DNA of 64,000 nucleotides from Bradyrhizobium sp. WSM471 (GCF_000244915.1 NZ_CM001442.1:682001-746000); one strand, 5' to 3'. Shown: positions 32,883 through 41,973, counted from the first letter of the stretch. The notes: generated from the letters alone by a model not told the origin. Numbers and translations: made by a program.

Positions 32883-33233
32883 TTACTTCGCCGCCGTGAC
32901 CATGATTTCGACGGTGTATTGTGCCGCCGCGAGCTTGGCTTCGACGGTGGCGCGTGCCGGCGTGTTGCCGGGCGAGACCCAGCCGTCCCACACCGCGTTC
33001 ATCTCGCCGAACGTCTTCATGTCGGTGATGTAGATCGTGGCCGAGAGCAGCTTCGACTTGTCGGTGCCAGCCTTGGCGAGATGGCTGTCGATGGTCGCCA
33101 GGATGTCCTGGGTCTGCTTCGTCACGCTTTCGCCGGCGGCGTTGTTGGCGACGACACCGGCGAGATAGACGGTGTTGCCGTGCACGACGATTTGGCTCAT
33201 GCGCGGGCCGGTTTCAAGACGCTGAATGCTCAT
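32883..33233 (-). CDS. RidA-family protein (YjgF/YER057c)
   Basis: 116 aa. Rid proteins deaminate reactive enamines or imines. Signature elements: GNTVYLAGVVANNAAGESVTKQT, IYITDMKTFGEMNAVWDGWV and NTPARATVEAKLAAAQYTVEI, with the Arg that binds the carboxylate in PARATVEA. GGAGACCCCA precedes the ATG. It is not in an obvious operon. Confidence 0.92.
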   Translation of the reverse strand: MSIQRLETGPRMSQIVVHGNTVYLAGVVANNAAGESVTKQTQDILATIDSHLAKAGTDKSKLLSATIYITDMKTFGEMNAVWDGWVSPGNTPARATVEAKLAAAQYTVEIMVTAAK

Positions 33234-33329
33234 TGGGGTCTCCTTTGAATGGCGGCCCTGTCTAGCGCAGCCGCCTGCCCTGTGCCACCCCGGGCACGCA
33301 TGCGTCGCTGGCTATGCATGCGTTGCACT

Positions 33330-34250
33330 TCAAGGAAATTGGCCGAAGAACGTCCAGATCGTCTCGGCTGCGTCGATGTCGCGGTTCTGCGATCCGAGCA
33401 AGCTGGCGGCGACCTTCGGGAAGCGGGCATCCGGAGAAAATCCGGGCATGCGGTGACCGCCTTGATTGATGCGATAAAGCACGACGTCGTGCCCCTCAGG
33501 ACAGCGCGAGGAGATCCGTGTCACCGTGGACTGGTCTGCGGGAGCCCTGTCGGGCAAATCGGTCGTGTCGGCATTATCGCTCTCGCAGCCGTTGAGCTTG
33601 CGCCAGAACGCAAGCGTCTCCTCGGTGGACCAGAACCCGTCGGCGGCATAATAGCTCGATCCGCGGCCGCCCTCGTAGGGGACCAGCGGATCGGCCGTGC
33701 CGTTCATCAGCAGCATCGGCAGCGGCCGCGACGGATGGCATGTGACTGCGGTCTCGTCGGTGAGATTCATGCTCACGCTCGCGCCCGCAGCGAACAGATC
33801 GGCGCGGGCGCAGACCAGCGTCATCGCCATGGCGCCGCCATTGGAGATGCCGGTGACATAGACGCGGCGAGGGTCGGCGGTGCCGTTCGCCACCAGCTTC
33901 TCGACGAGCTTTGCGATGAAGGCGACGTCGTCGGTGCCCGCGGGCGGGCCACGGAGCGCCGGTCCTGCCTTGGTCCTCGCATCGGCCCAGGCGTGGTTCA
34001 GGCCATCAGGAAAGACCACGGCAAACCCCTCGCGCTTTGCGACCTGCGGCCACGCCGTCCGCGTCATCATGTCGGCGCCGCGCTGGGTCTTGCCGTGCAG
34101 CACGACGACGAGCGGCACGAGCCGCTTCGCCGGCAATTGCACAGTGTAGGACCGCTTCACGCCGTCGATGTCGATCGTATCGGCGGACGCAGCCGAGGCG
34201 GTGGCCAATGCCGCAACAAACGCCGCGATGCGCAGCCGCCGCCGCATCAT
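33330..34250 (-). CDS. Secreted esterase of the PHB depolymerase/feruloyl esterase type
   Basis: 306 aa. Signal peptide to about SAASA (residue 23). The nucleophile elbow is GISNGGAMA, oxyanion region VVLHGKTQRGADMM, the Asp follows in MNGTADPLVPYEG and the His in INQGGHRMPGF. This group cleaves polyhydroxybutyrate or aryl esters in the periplasm. The start codon directly abuts the stop of the FAD dehydrogenase gene, which lies upstream in the same operon. Confidence 0.9.
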   Translation of the reverse strand: MMRRRLRIAAFVAALATASAASADTIDIDGVKRSYTVQLPAKRLVPLVVVLHGKTQRGADMMTRTAWPQVAKREGFAVVFPDGLNHAWADARTKAGPALRGPPAGTDDVAFIAKLVEKLVANGTADPRRVYVTGISNGGAMAMTLVCARADLFAAGASVSMNLTDETAVTCHPSRPLPMLLMNGTADPLVPYEGGRGSSYYAADGFWSTEETLAFWRKLNGCESDNADTTDLPDRAPADQSTVTRISSRCPEGHDVVLYRINQGGHRMPGFSPDARFPKVAASLLGSQNRDIDAAETIWTFFGQFP

Positions 34251-35921
34251 CTAGCCCACGGCCTTCGCCGCGGCCCGGCCCGCATTGCGGCCCGAGAACA
34301 GGCAGCCGCCGAGGAACGTGCCTTCCAGCGAACGATAGCCGTGCACGCCGCCGCCGCCGAAGCCGGCGGCTTCGCCCGCGGCGTAGAGGCCGGGGATGAC
34401 GCTGCCCTCCTCGCCGAACACGCGCGAAGAGAGGTCGGTCTCGAAACCGCCCAGCGTCTTGCGGGTGAGGATGTTGAGCTTGACCGCGATCAGCGGCCCT
34501 TGCGCGGGATCGAGGATGCGGTGCGGGGAGGCGGTGCGGATCAGCCTGTCGCCGATATAGCGCCGCGCATTGTGGATGTTCATCACCTGCGCGTCCTTGA
34601 CGTAAGGGTTGGCAATCTCACGGTCGCGCGCCTCGATCTGCATCCTGATGTGCTCGAGCTTGAGGAGGTCGCTGCCGGCCAGCTCGTTCATGGCCGCAAC
34701 GAGATCCTCGATCTTGTCGCGCACGATGAAGTCGACACCATGGCTTTTGAACGCCTCCACCGGCGCCGGCGCGCCCTTGTTGGTGGCGCGCTTGATCGTC
34801 ATGCGCCAGCTCTTGCCGGTGAGGTCGGGGTTCTGCTCCGAGCCCGACAGTGCAAACTCCTTCTTGATGATGCTCTGGGTCAGGATGAACCAGGAATAAT
34901 CGTAGCCGGTGGACATGATGTATTGGAGCTGGCCGAGCGTGTCGGAGCCGGGGAAGAGCGGCGCCGGCAAGCGCGTGCCGGTGGCGTCGAACCACATCGA
35001 GGAGGGTCCGGGCAGGATCCGGATGCCGTGGCGCGGCCAGATCGGTGACCAGTTCTGGATGCCTTCGACATAATGCCACATGCGGTCGCGGTTGATCAGC
35101 CGCGCGCCTGCTTCCTCGGTGATGCCGATCATGCGGCCGTCGACATGCTCGGGCACGCCGGAGATCATGAATTTCGGCGGCGCGCCGAGCCGCTTCGGCC
35201 AGTTCTGCCGCACCAGCTCGTGATTGCCGCCGATGCCGCCCGAGGCGACGATCACGGCTTGCGCCTTCAACGCAAACTCGCCGACGACCTTGCGCGATGA
35301 GCTCTTGCCGCGCTCGACATTATCCGGGGCGAGAATGGCGCCGCCGACGCCATCCACCGTGCCGTTGGTGATCGAGAGCGCGTCGACGCGATGGCGGAAC
35401 CGAAAGCTCAGCCGGCCGCTTCTGACGGCCTCGCGCGCGCGGCGCTCGAACGGCTCGACGATGCCGGGCCCGGTGCCCCAGGTGACATGAAAGCGCGGTA
35501 CCGAATTGCCGTGGCCCATCGCGTCGTAGCCGCCGCGCTCGGCCCATCCGACTACGGGGAAAATGCGATGGCCCATCGCGCGTAGCCACGCACGCTTCTC
35601 GCCGTTCGCGAACGCCACATAGGCCTCGGCCCATTGCCGCGGCCAGAAATCTTCGTCACGGTCGAAGCCGGCGGTGCCGAGCCAGTCCTGCATCGCAAGG
35701 TCGAAGGAGTCCTTGATGCCGAGCCGGCGCTGCTCCGGCGAATCGACCAGGAACAATCCGCCGAACGACCAGAATGCCTGGCCGCCGAGCGACTGCTCGC
35801 CCTCCTGATCGACCACGATCACGCGCTTGCCGGCGTCCGCTATCTCGGTTGCGGCCACGAGGCCCGACAGTCCTGCGCCGACAACGATGACGTCAGTCTC
35901 TTCAGCCATCTGTTCGGCCAT
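34251..35921 (-). CDS. FAD-binding dehydrogenase (fumarate reductase/3-ketosteroid dehydrogenase-like)
   Basis: 556 aa. DVIVVGAGLSGLVAATEIADAGKRVIVVDQE is the FAD motif; the closing pattern GLYAAGEAAGFGGGGVHGYRSLEGTFLGGC is typical of this COG3573-like group. ATG 35921 was chosen for the strong GGAGGGGGGAACAT in front; a second ATG four codons later is possible. The leader holds three successive ribosome-site-like motifs. Substrate unknown; the esterase downstream may release it. Confidence 0.9.
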   Translation of the reverse strand: MAEQMAEETDVIVVGAGLSGLVAATEIADAGKRVIVVDQEGEQSLGGQAFWSFGGLFLVDSPEQRRLGIKDSFDLAMQDWLGTAGFDRDEDFWPRQWAEAYVAFANGEKRAWLRAMGHRIFPVVGWAERGGYDAMGHGNSVPRFHVTWGTGPGIVEPFERRAREAVRSGRLSFRFRHRVDALSITNGTVDGVGGAILAPDNVERGKSSSRKVVGEFALKAQAVIVASGGIGGNHELVRQNWPKRLGAPPKFMISGVPEHVDGRMIGITEEAGARLINRDRMWHYVEGIQNWSPIWPRHGIRILPGPSSMWFDATGTRLPAPLFPGSDTLGQLQYIMSTGYDYSWFILTQSIIKKEFALSGSEQNPDLTGKSWRMTIKRATNKGAPAPVEAFKSHGVDFIVRDKIEDLVAAMNELAGSDLLKLEHIRMQIEARDREIANPYVKDAQVMNIHNARRYIGDRLIRTASPHRILDPAQGPLIAVKLNILTRKTLGGFETDLSSRVFGEEGSVIPGLYAAGEAAGFGGGGVHGYRSLEGTFLGGCLFSGRNAGRAAAKAVG

Positions 35922-36203
35922 ATGTTCCCCCCTCCATGTGTTCCACCTCCACAGGTTCCCCCCCTGTAGTTGCCCGGATTGAAGCCGGCGGTTGCAGCTG
36001 AGATCAAGAGTTGTGGCGCGTAAGACATCGTTAACTTGTTCCACTTCGGGAAAAAGAGCGCCCGAGTGCAGCGCCGGCGCAACACTGGATTTGAATTTGT
36101 TTTGAACGAGCCGGCATGCCTAGACAAAACCGCGGTTACGACAGACCCTAGCAGGGCATCACCACCTGACACACAGATTCGAATTCGACTGGGGCGGGGG
36201 CCA

Positions 36204-36725
36204 ATGAAGTTTCTGACGGGGTTGCTTGCGGCGGTTCTCCTGATCGCGAGCATGGGCGCTTCTCAGGCAGTGGTTCGGATCGCGGATGACCGCGGCGGCC
36301 GGATCGGAACCTACGTCGACAAATACCAGGACCTGCGACAGTCGGGCGATACCGTCATCATCGACGGTCTCTGCGCCTCCGCCTGCACCATCGTCCTCGG
36401 CGCCATCCCGCCTGACCGTATCTGCGTGACGTCGCACGCGACACTGGGCTTCCACGCCGCGTGGGATTTCGGCAGCAACGGCCGCGCCGTCACGAATACC
36501 GAAGCGACCCAGATGCTCTATGCGATGTATCCCTCGCAGGTGAAGCGCTGGATCAATCAGCGCGGCGGCCTCACCCCGCATATGCTCTTCCTGAAGGGCA
36601 GGCAGCTCCAGGCCATGTACAAGCCCTGCTACCTCGACGCGCAGGCCTCGGCCAACAAGCCGTCGCGCGGGCCACTCCCGCAAGCGGACCGGCTCGAATC
36701 CGCCCGGGGCCAGCTCCTGCACTGA
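36204..36725 (+). CDS. Periplasmic ClpP/crotonase-like protein (COG3904 type)
   Basis: 173 aa from ATG 36204, behind GGGGCGGGGGCCA. Signal peptide ending GASQA. DTVIIDGLCASACTIVLGAIPPDRICV carries the Ser of the ClpP-type fold, and TSHATLGFHAAWD continues it. Four Cys probably form disulfides. Members are predicted periplasmic proteins without known substrate. Upstream longer reading frames are unlikely. It diverges from the FAD dehydrogenase, with a 282-bp gap. Confidence 0.75.
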   Translation: MKFLTGLLAAVLLIASMGASQAVVRIADDRGGRIGTYVDKYQDLRQSGDTVIIDGLCASACTIVLGAIPPDRICVTSHATLGFHAAWDFGSNGRAVTNTEATQMLYAMYPSQVKRWINQRGGLTPHMLFLKGRQLQAMYKPCYLDAQASANKPSRGPLPQADRLESARGQLLH

Positions 36726-36833
36726 CATCCTCGGCCTGACGGGATTGTTTGCCAGCCAGCGGCGCCTTGCCCGCAGGCGGGGCAAAGCTTATTTGAACGC
36801 TCGGGAACTCTGGCCTTCACCCCGATCGTTGTC

Positions 36834-37028
36834 ATGGCTCAACCACTGCACCCCGCCCATCCTGTATCGGACAATTCGCCCACTGCCGGCCGGATGCCGT
36901 TCGTGCTGCTGTTGGCCGGTGCCGGCGTCGGCGGCCTGGTCGTGCTCGGCGCGCTCGCGCTCTGGTTCCACTACGGCAGCCAGGTTTTCTTCGAAATGAT
37001 CAGGACCGGTCTTGCCGCCTGCTTCTGA
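36834..37028 (+). CDS. Small single-span membrane protein before the SCO gene
   Basis: 64 aa. One hydrophobic helix (about 22-45: PFVLLLAGAGVGGLVVLGAL) between a Pro/His-rich N-terminus and a short tail ending FFEMIRTGLAACF. It begins 25 bp before the SCO gene and probably shares its transcript, so a role in copper or cytochrome oxidase assembly is possible. No recognised family. Confidence 0.65.
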   Translation: MAQPLHPAHPVSDNSPTAGRMPFVLLLAGAGVGGLVVLGALALWFHYGSQVFFEMIRTGLAACF

Positions 37029-37052
37029 CCCGCGACAGGAAGTTTTCCGCTC

Positions 37053-37643
37053 ATGAGCCCTACCGCCCGTCCGCTGGTGATCGCGACCGCCTTCGCCGCA
37101 AGCCTCGTCCTCGGGCTCCTGATCGTATTCTGGGCCATGGGCGGGGTCAGCAAGGTGGCGCAGCCGGCCGCGATCGGCGGCCCGTTCCAGCTCACCGACC
37201 AGAACGGCAAGGCCGTTACCGACAAGAACCTGAAGGGCAAGCCGACCCTGATCTTCTTCGGCTACACCCATTGCCCCGATGTCTGCCCGACCTCGTTGTT
37301 CGAGATCTCGGAAGTGCTGCGCGCGATGGGCAAGGACGCCGATAAGGTCAATGCCGTCTTCATCTCGGTCGATCCCGAGCGCGATACGCCGGCGACGATG
37401 AAGGATTATCTATCGAGCTTCGACCCGCACCTCGAGGGCCTCAGCGGCGATCCTGCCGAGACCGCCAAGGTGATCACCTCCTACCGGGTCTATGCCAAGA
37501 AGGTCCCGACCAAGGACGGCGACTACACCATGGACCACACCGCGTTGATCTATCTGATGGATCGCGACGGCCGCTTCGTCTCGCCGTTCAACCTGAAGCG
37601 CACGCCGGAAGAGGCCGCAGTGGAGTTGAAGCGGTATCTGTAA
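37053..37643 (+). CDS. SCO family copper chaperone
   Basis: 196 aa. N-terminal membrane anchor, then a thioredoxin fold with YTHCPDVCPTS (CxxxC copper site) and the third ligand His in YTMDHTALIYL. SCO proteins deliver copper to the CuA centre of cytochrome c oxidase. FISVDPERDTPATMKDY is a further family mark. CAGGAAG precedes the ATG. Linked with the small membrane protein upstream. Confidence 0.94.
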   Translation: MSPTARPLVIATAFAASLVLGLLIVFWAMGGVSKVAQPAAIGGPFQLTDQNGKAVTDKNLKGKPTLIFFGYTHCPDVCPTSLFEISEVLRAMGKDADKVNAVFISVDPERDTPATMKDYLSSFDPHLEGLSGDPAETAKVITSYRVYAKKVPTKDGDYTMDHTALIYLMDRDGRFVSPFNLKRTPEEAAVELKRYL

Positions 37644-37677
37644 GTTTGGCGGACTGATCGCGCGGCGTACTCGGTAG

Positions 37678-37796
37678 TCTCTCCCGCTTGCGGGAGAGGT
37701 CGGCGCGGAGCGCCGGGTGAGGGTTCTCTCCTCTGGGGGATTATCCCTCTGTGGCAAGACCCTCTCCCCGACCCTCCCCCGCAAGCGGGGGAGGGA
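37678..37796. repeat. Intergenic repeat, type R6
   Basis: CTCTCCCGCTTGCGGGAGAG, a perfect hairpin, and the facing CTCCCCCGCAAGCGGGGGAG about 90 bp on. A relative is at 53834-53987. Confidence 0.8.
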
Positions 37797-37886
37797 GCGC
37801 ACCCTGGCCGCAATCCGCGCTCGCGTTCCCGGCCGGATGGGCTATAAGGCCCTCCGATCTCAACGAAATTCGTTCATTTTCAGCCG

Positions 37887-38822
37887 ATGGCCCCATCGCA
37901 ACAGGCGAAATCGTCCAAATCCGCCCGTGGCTTGCTGACCGGGCTGGTCGTCGGCGTCTGCCTGCTCGCTGCTTCGACGTGCGCGCAGGCGCAGGCCCCG
38001 GCCAAGCAGCCCCCCGTGGCGCCGCAAGCCTCACCTCAGGTCGCGCCGCAAGCCGCCCCGCAGGCTGTGCCGGGCTTCTGGGACCCGCGGCGGCGGCCGG
38101 AACGGCCGGACCTGTCGCGCCTGACCGTGATCCGTTTCCTGACCGAGACCGACTATCCGCCGTTCAACTATACCGGCGCCGACGGCAATCCGGCCGGCTT
38201 CAACGTCGACTTCGCCCGCGCGCTGTGCGAAGAAATCAAGGTCACCTGTACGGTGCAGATGCGCCGCTTCGAGACGCTGGTCGATGCACTCGCCTCCAAC
38301 CGGGGCGACGCCATCATCGCTTCGATGGCGGTGAGCCCGCAGCTCCGCGCCCGGGTCGACTTCACTGATCCCTATTACCGCGTGCCGGCGCGCTTCGCCT
38401 CGCGCAGGGACGCGGTGATGCCGGAGATCCGGCCCGAATATCTCGAAGGCAAGAAGGTCGGCGTCATCGCCGGCTCCGCGCATGAAGCCTATCTCAAGGC
38501 CATGTTCACCGACGCCGAACTGCACCCCTATCCGAATGACGACGCGATGCGCGCCGCGCTTCGCAAGGGCGAGGTCGACTTCATCTTTGGCGACGCCATC
38601 GCGCTCGCGTTCTGGATCAACGGCACCGATTCCGGCGATTGCTGCGCGTTCTCCGGCGGTCCCTTCGTCGAAAGCCGCTTCTTCGGCGAAGGCATCGGCA
38701 TCGCCGTGCGCAAGGGCAACGACGTGCTGCGCCAGGCCCTGAACTGGGCGATGTTCCGCGTCTGGGAGAAGGGCCGCTACACGGATCTGTGGCTGCGGTA
38801 TTTCTCGGTGAGCCCGTTTTAG
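37887..38822 (+). CDS. Periplasmic solute-binding protein, family 3
   Basis: 311 aa. Signal peptide ending AQAQ, then a Pro/Gln/Ala-rich linker (PVAPQASPQVAPQAAPQAVP), then the binding fold: IRFLTETDYPPFNYTGADGNPAGFNVDFARALCEEI and DAIIASMAVSPQLRARVDFT. The linker is unusual for a binding protein and might tether the domain. No transporter genes are adjacent. A vicinal Cys-Cys (SGDCCAFSG) lies near 250. Confidence 0.88.
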   Translation: MAPSQQAKSSKSARGLLTGLVVGVCLLAASTCAQAQAPAKQPPVAPQASPQVAPQAAPQAVPGFWDPRRRPERPDLSRLTVIRFLTETDYPPFNYTGADGNPAGFNVDFARALCEEIKVTCTVQMRRFETLVDALASNRGDAIIASMAVSPQLRARVDFTDPYYRVPARFASRRDAVMPEIRPEYLEGKKVGVIAGSAHEAYLKAMFTDAELHPYPNDDAMRAALRKGEVDFIFGDAIALAFWINGTDSGDCCAFSGGPFVESRFFGEGIGIAVRKGNDVLRQALNWAMFRVWEKGRYTDLWLRYFSVSPF

Positions 38823-38843
38823 TCCCAGGAGCCGTTACCAATT

Positions 38844-38943
38844 CCTCATCCTGAGGAGCTTGCGTAGCAAGCGTCTCGAAGGATGACGGCCCCGCTGGTG
38901 GCCTCGCCCTTCGAGACGCGCGCTTCGCGGGCACCTCAGGTTG
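38844..38943. repeat. Intergenic repeat, type R5
   Basis: CCTCATCCTGAGGAGCTTGC...CGTCTCGAAGGATGACGG followed by the inverted CCTTCGAGACGCGCGCTTCG...CACCTCAGG. Confidence 0.85.
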
Positions 38944-39083
38944 AATATATGTCGTATCGGCGACGACCGGCGCATTAACCGTCCACTCATCCTTTTCGTC
39001 AAAATAGCACCGCTCTGGCCGCAGCGTCGCTCGCGGAGCGGCCTCCCGCGTGGTGAAATCGAGCTTCGGCTTCGAGTGGTGCG

Positions 39084-39593
39084 ATGCGTAACATAATGAT
39101 CTTCGCGGCGATCATGATCGGCCTCGGCACCTTCATGGCGCAGATGGCGGACAGGATGAGCTCCGCTTCGGCGACGTCGGTGCAGCGTACGGTAGCAGTC
39201 GCGTCCACCGCGCCGGCCGGCGGCCGTAGCCTCAACATTCCCCGCGACGGCCGTGGCCACTTCCAGACCGAGGGCCGGATCGAAGGCCAGCGCATCGGCT
39301 TCATGGTCGACACCGGCGCCTCGGTGGTTGCGTTGAACGAGACCTCGGCCGCCCGCTTCGGCCTGCGTCCCTCGCGCAGCGATTACAGCGCCACGGTCTC
39401 CACCGCCAACGGCACCATCAAGGCCGCGCGCACCCGCATCGCCATGCTCGATATCGGCGGCCTCGTCGTGCGCGATGTCGATGCCATGGTGCTGCCCGAC
39501 GAAGCACTGTCCGAGAACCTGCTTGGCCTCTCCTTCCTCTCTCGCCTCAAGCGCTTCGAATACGCCAACGGTCAGATGGTGCTGGAGCAGTAA
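39084..39593 (+). CDS. Retropepsin-like aspartic protease (TIGR02281 type)
   Basis: 169 aa. N-terminal membrane segment, then the single-lobe aspartic protease fold with IGFMVDTGASVVALNETSAARFGL (DTGA active site) and a closing NLLGLSFLSRLKRFEYANGQMVL. It should work as a homodimer at the membrane, facing the periplasm. Members are widespread in alphaproteobacteria with few known targets. It stands alone, between a repeat and the mntA-hepT pair. Confidence 0.88.
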   Translation: MRNIMIFAAIMIGLGTFMAQMADRMSSASATSVQRTVAVASTAPAGGRSLNIPRDGRGHFQTEGRIEGQRIGFMVDTGASVVALNETSAARFGLRPSRSDYSATVSTANGTIKAARTRIAMLDIGGLVVRDVDAMVLPDEALSENLLGLSFLSRLKRFEYANGQMVLEQ

Positions 39594-39655
39594 GTTCGCC
39601 CCGGCGGCCTCGCTAGGCCCTCCCACTGAGGCGGGCGGCATGCTATATTCTGCCC

Positions 39656-39952
39656 ATGAACAGTCCCGACGCGATTGCCATCCTGCGACAGTCTGAACCG
39701 GCCCTGCGCAAGCGGGGCGTTTTGCATGCAGCGTTGTTTGGCTCGGTGGCGAGGGGCGAAAGTCATTCCGGCAGTGATGTCGATATCATGGTCGAGATCG
39801 ATCCCGATGCGCGGATCACGGTCTTCGATTACGTCGAGCTCAAAGAATATATTGCCAATCTTTTTGACGAGCCCGTTGACGTCGTCAACCGGGACGGCCT
39901 GAAATCATACGTCGCTCCCGCAGCGACGGCTGACACTGTCTATGCCTTCTGA
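39656..39952 (+). CDS. MntA-type minimal nucleotidyltransferase (antitoxin)
   Basis: 98 aa. Minimal nucleotidyltransferase motif LFGSVARGESHSGSDVDIMVEID (GS...DxD, residues about 27-49) with a third acidic region later (NLFDEPVDVVNRD). In type VII toxin-antitoxin pairs MntA inactivates the HEPN ribonuclease HepT by adding AMP to it. The stop overlaps the start of the hepT gene by 11 bases, the classic arrangement. The antitoxin reading frame is intact. Confidence 0.88.
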   Translation: MNSPDAIAILRQSEPALRKRGVLHAALFGSVARGESHSGSDVDIMVEIDPDARITVFDYVELKEYIANLFDEPVDVVNRDGLKSYVAPAATADTVYAF

Positions 39953-40287
39953 TCGCATCGAGGGGACTCTCCGCGACGTCTTGTATCACATCGATTTGGC
40001 GATCGAGTTCGCCGGAGACCGTGATCGCGATGGGTTCGCGGCAGATCTACGGACCGTCTACGCGGTAACGCGGTGCCTGGAGATCATTTCAGAAGCATCT
40101 CGCCGCGCCTGATGACTTGAAAACGAGGCACCCAGCGATCGCGTGGAAGCAGATGGCGGCTGCGGGCAATGTCTATCGCCACAACTATGAGGACGTTGCA
40201 GCCCGCTTTGTGTGGGAGACGGTTCAACAGGGTCTTCCGCCTCTAAGGGCGGTCGTTGAAGAGGGGGTTGCGCGCCTGCAGAGTTAG
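39942..40287 (+). pseudogene. hepT-type HEPN toxin gene broken by a frameshift
   Basis: Frame 1 from ATG 39942 reads MPSDRIEGTLRDVLYHIDLA... and YAVTRCLEIISEASRR, then stops at 40110-40112 after 56 codons. From 40108 another frame continues the same family, PDDLKTRHPAIAWKQ, AAAGNVYRHNYEDVAARFVW and PLRAVVEEGVARLQS, to a stop at 40285-40287. A loss of two bases (or gain of one) near 40107 explains this. A sequencing error cannot be excluded. The fragments cover a full DUF86/HEPN domain of about 115 aa. If real, the toxin is dead and the antitoxin is orphaned. Confidence 0.82.
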
Positions 40288-40444
40288 CCCATTCTGGTCA
40301 GAGATGCATATCTCGTTGCGGGTACAAACCCCGTTACCAAACTGCCGCAATTATCATCCATAAGCTGCCATTCCCGCCTTCCGCTGCAGCCCGGCATTCG
40401 CTAAGGCTGCATCAAATCTGGCTCTTTTTTACGAGACCGTCTCA
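40288..40444. other. Gap before phosphomannomutase
   Basis: 157 bp, less GC-rich than its surroundings. Contains no gene I can support. GGCTCTTTTTTACGAG just before 40440 lies too close to the start codon to end transcription and may be part of the promoter or leader. Confidence 0.4.
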
Positions 40445-41944
40445 ATGTTCCCCAAGCCGAAATCCGTGTTGCTGCCCAACACCTATGCCTTCGAATCCGA
40501 ACCGATGGTGAAGGCCACGGGCTTTCGCGAATACGACGCGCGCTGGCTGTTTCAGAAGGAAATCAACCTGATGGGAATCCAGGCGCTCGGCATGGGGCTG
40601 GGCGCGCTGATTGCGGAGCTCGGCGTCAGCCAAGAGATCGTCACCGGTCACGATTTCCGCGGCTATTCGGCCTCGATCAAATATGCGCTGATCTCCGGCC
40701 TGATGGCGGCAGGCTGCAAGGTGCACGACATCGGGCTCGCGGTGACGCCGATGGCCTATTTCGCCCAGTTCGACCTCGACGTGCCCTGCTGCGCCATGGT
40801 CACGGCCTCGCACAACGACAATGGCTGGACCGGCGTGAAGATGGGCGCCAACCGCCCGCTGACCTTCGGCCCCGACGAGATGACGCGGCTGAAGGAGATC
40901 GTGCTGGGCGCCGAGTTCAAGAACAAGGCCGGCGGCTCCTATCAATTCCACGAGAATTATCCGGCGCGCTACATCGCCGATCTCACCAGCCGTCCGAAGC
41001 TCAAGCGCAAGCTCAAGGTCGTCGCGGCCTGCGGCAACGGCACTGCCGGCGCGTTCGCGCCGCAGGTGCTGGAGGCGATCGGCTGCGAGGTGATCCCGCT
41101 CGACACCGAGCTCGACCACACCTTCCCGAAATACAATCCGAACCCCGAAGACATGGAGATGCTGCACGCGATCCGCGACGCGGTGCTGCAGCACAAGGCC
41201 GATGTGGGTCTCGGCTTCGACGGTGACGGCGATCGCTGCGGCGTCGTCGACAACACCGGCGAGGAGATCTTTGCCGACAAGGTCGGCGTGATGCTGGCGC
41301 GCGACATGTCCGCGATCCACAAGGACGCACAGTTCATCGTCGACGTGAAATCGACCGGCCTCTTCATCACCGATCCGGTGCTGCAGAAGCAGGGTGCAAG
41401 AACCACCTATTGGAAGACCGGGCATTCCTACATGAAGCGCCGCACCCATGAGACGGGTGCGCTCGCGGGCTTCGAGAAGTCCGGCCACTTCTTCTTCAAC
41501 AAGCCGTATGGACGCGGCTATGACGACGGTCTCGTGTCGGCGCTCGCGATCTGCGACATGCTCGACCGCGCCCCCGGTAAGTCGATGGCCGATCTCAAGA
41601 ACGCGCTGCCGAAGACCTGGTCGTCGCCGACCATGTCGCCGCATTGCGGCGACGAGGTGAAGTACGGCGTCATCGACAAAGTGGTGAAGCACTTCGAGGG
41701 CTTGCAGGCCAAGGGCGCCAAGATCGGCGGCCAGTCGATCCGCGATCTCGTCACCGTCAACGGCGTCCGCGTCACGGTCGAGGACGGCAGCTGGGGCCTG
41801 GTGCGTGCCTCCTCCAACAAGCCCGAGCTCGTCGTCGTGGTCGAGAGCCCGGTCTCCGAGCAGCGCATGCATGACATGTTCGAGATGGTGAACAGCGTGC
41901 TGCGCACCCATCCCGAAGTCGGCGAGTACAATCAGAAGATTTGA
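40445..41944 (+). CDS. Phosphomannomutase/phosphoglucomutase
   Basis: 499 aa alpha-D-phosphohexomutase. The catalytic Ser is in VTASHNDNGWTG, the metal loop is GFDGDGDRCG, the sugar-specificity loop is in TGALAGFEKSGHFFF, and the phosphate-binding loop near the C-terminus is VRASSNKPELVV. It interconverts mannose-6-P and mannose-1-P (or the glucose forms) for surface polysaccharide and nucleotide-sugar synthesis. Stands alone; ATG 40445 has a weak ribosome site. Confidence 0.93.
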   Translation: MFPKPKSVLLPNTYAFESEPMVKATGFREYDARWLFQKEINLMGIQALGMGLGALIAELGVSQEIVTGHDFRGYSASIKYALISGLMAAGCKVHDIGLAVTPMAYFAQFDLDVPCCAMVTASHNDNGWTGVKMGANRPLTFGPDEMTRLKEIVLGAEFKNKAGGSYQFHENYPARYIADLTSRPKLKRKLKVVAACGNGTAGAFAPQVLEAIGCEVIPLDTELDHTFPKYNPNPEDMEMLHAIRDAVLQHKADVGLGFDGDGDRCGVVDNTGEEIFADKVGVMLARDMSAIHKDAQFIVDVKSTGLFITDPVLQKQGARTTYWKTGHSYMKRRTHETGALAGFEKSGHFFFNKPYGRGYDDGLVSALAICDMLDRAPGKSMADLKNALPKTWSSPTMSPHCGDEVKYGVIDKVVKHFEGLQAKGAKIGGQSIRDLVTVNGVRVTVEDGSWGLVRASSNKPELVVVVESPVSEQRMHDMFEMVNSVLRTHPEVGEYNQKI

Positions 41945-41973
41945 GGCGCAAGCAAGTCGCCAGGCACGCCGCT

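Noticed and set aside
33249..35048. Plus-strand open frame of 599 codons opposite the esterase and FAD dehydrogenase
   Set aside because: Shadow of two genes with clear active-site motifs on the other strand; the translation is Arg/Ala/His-rich without recognisable motif.
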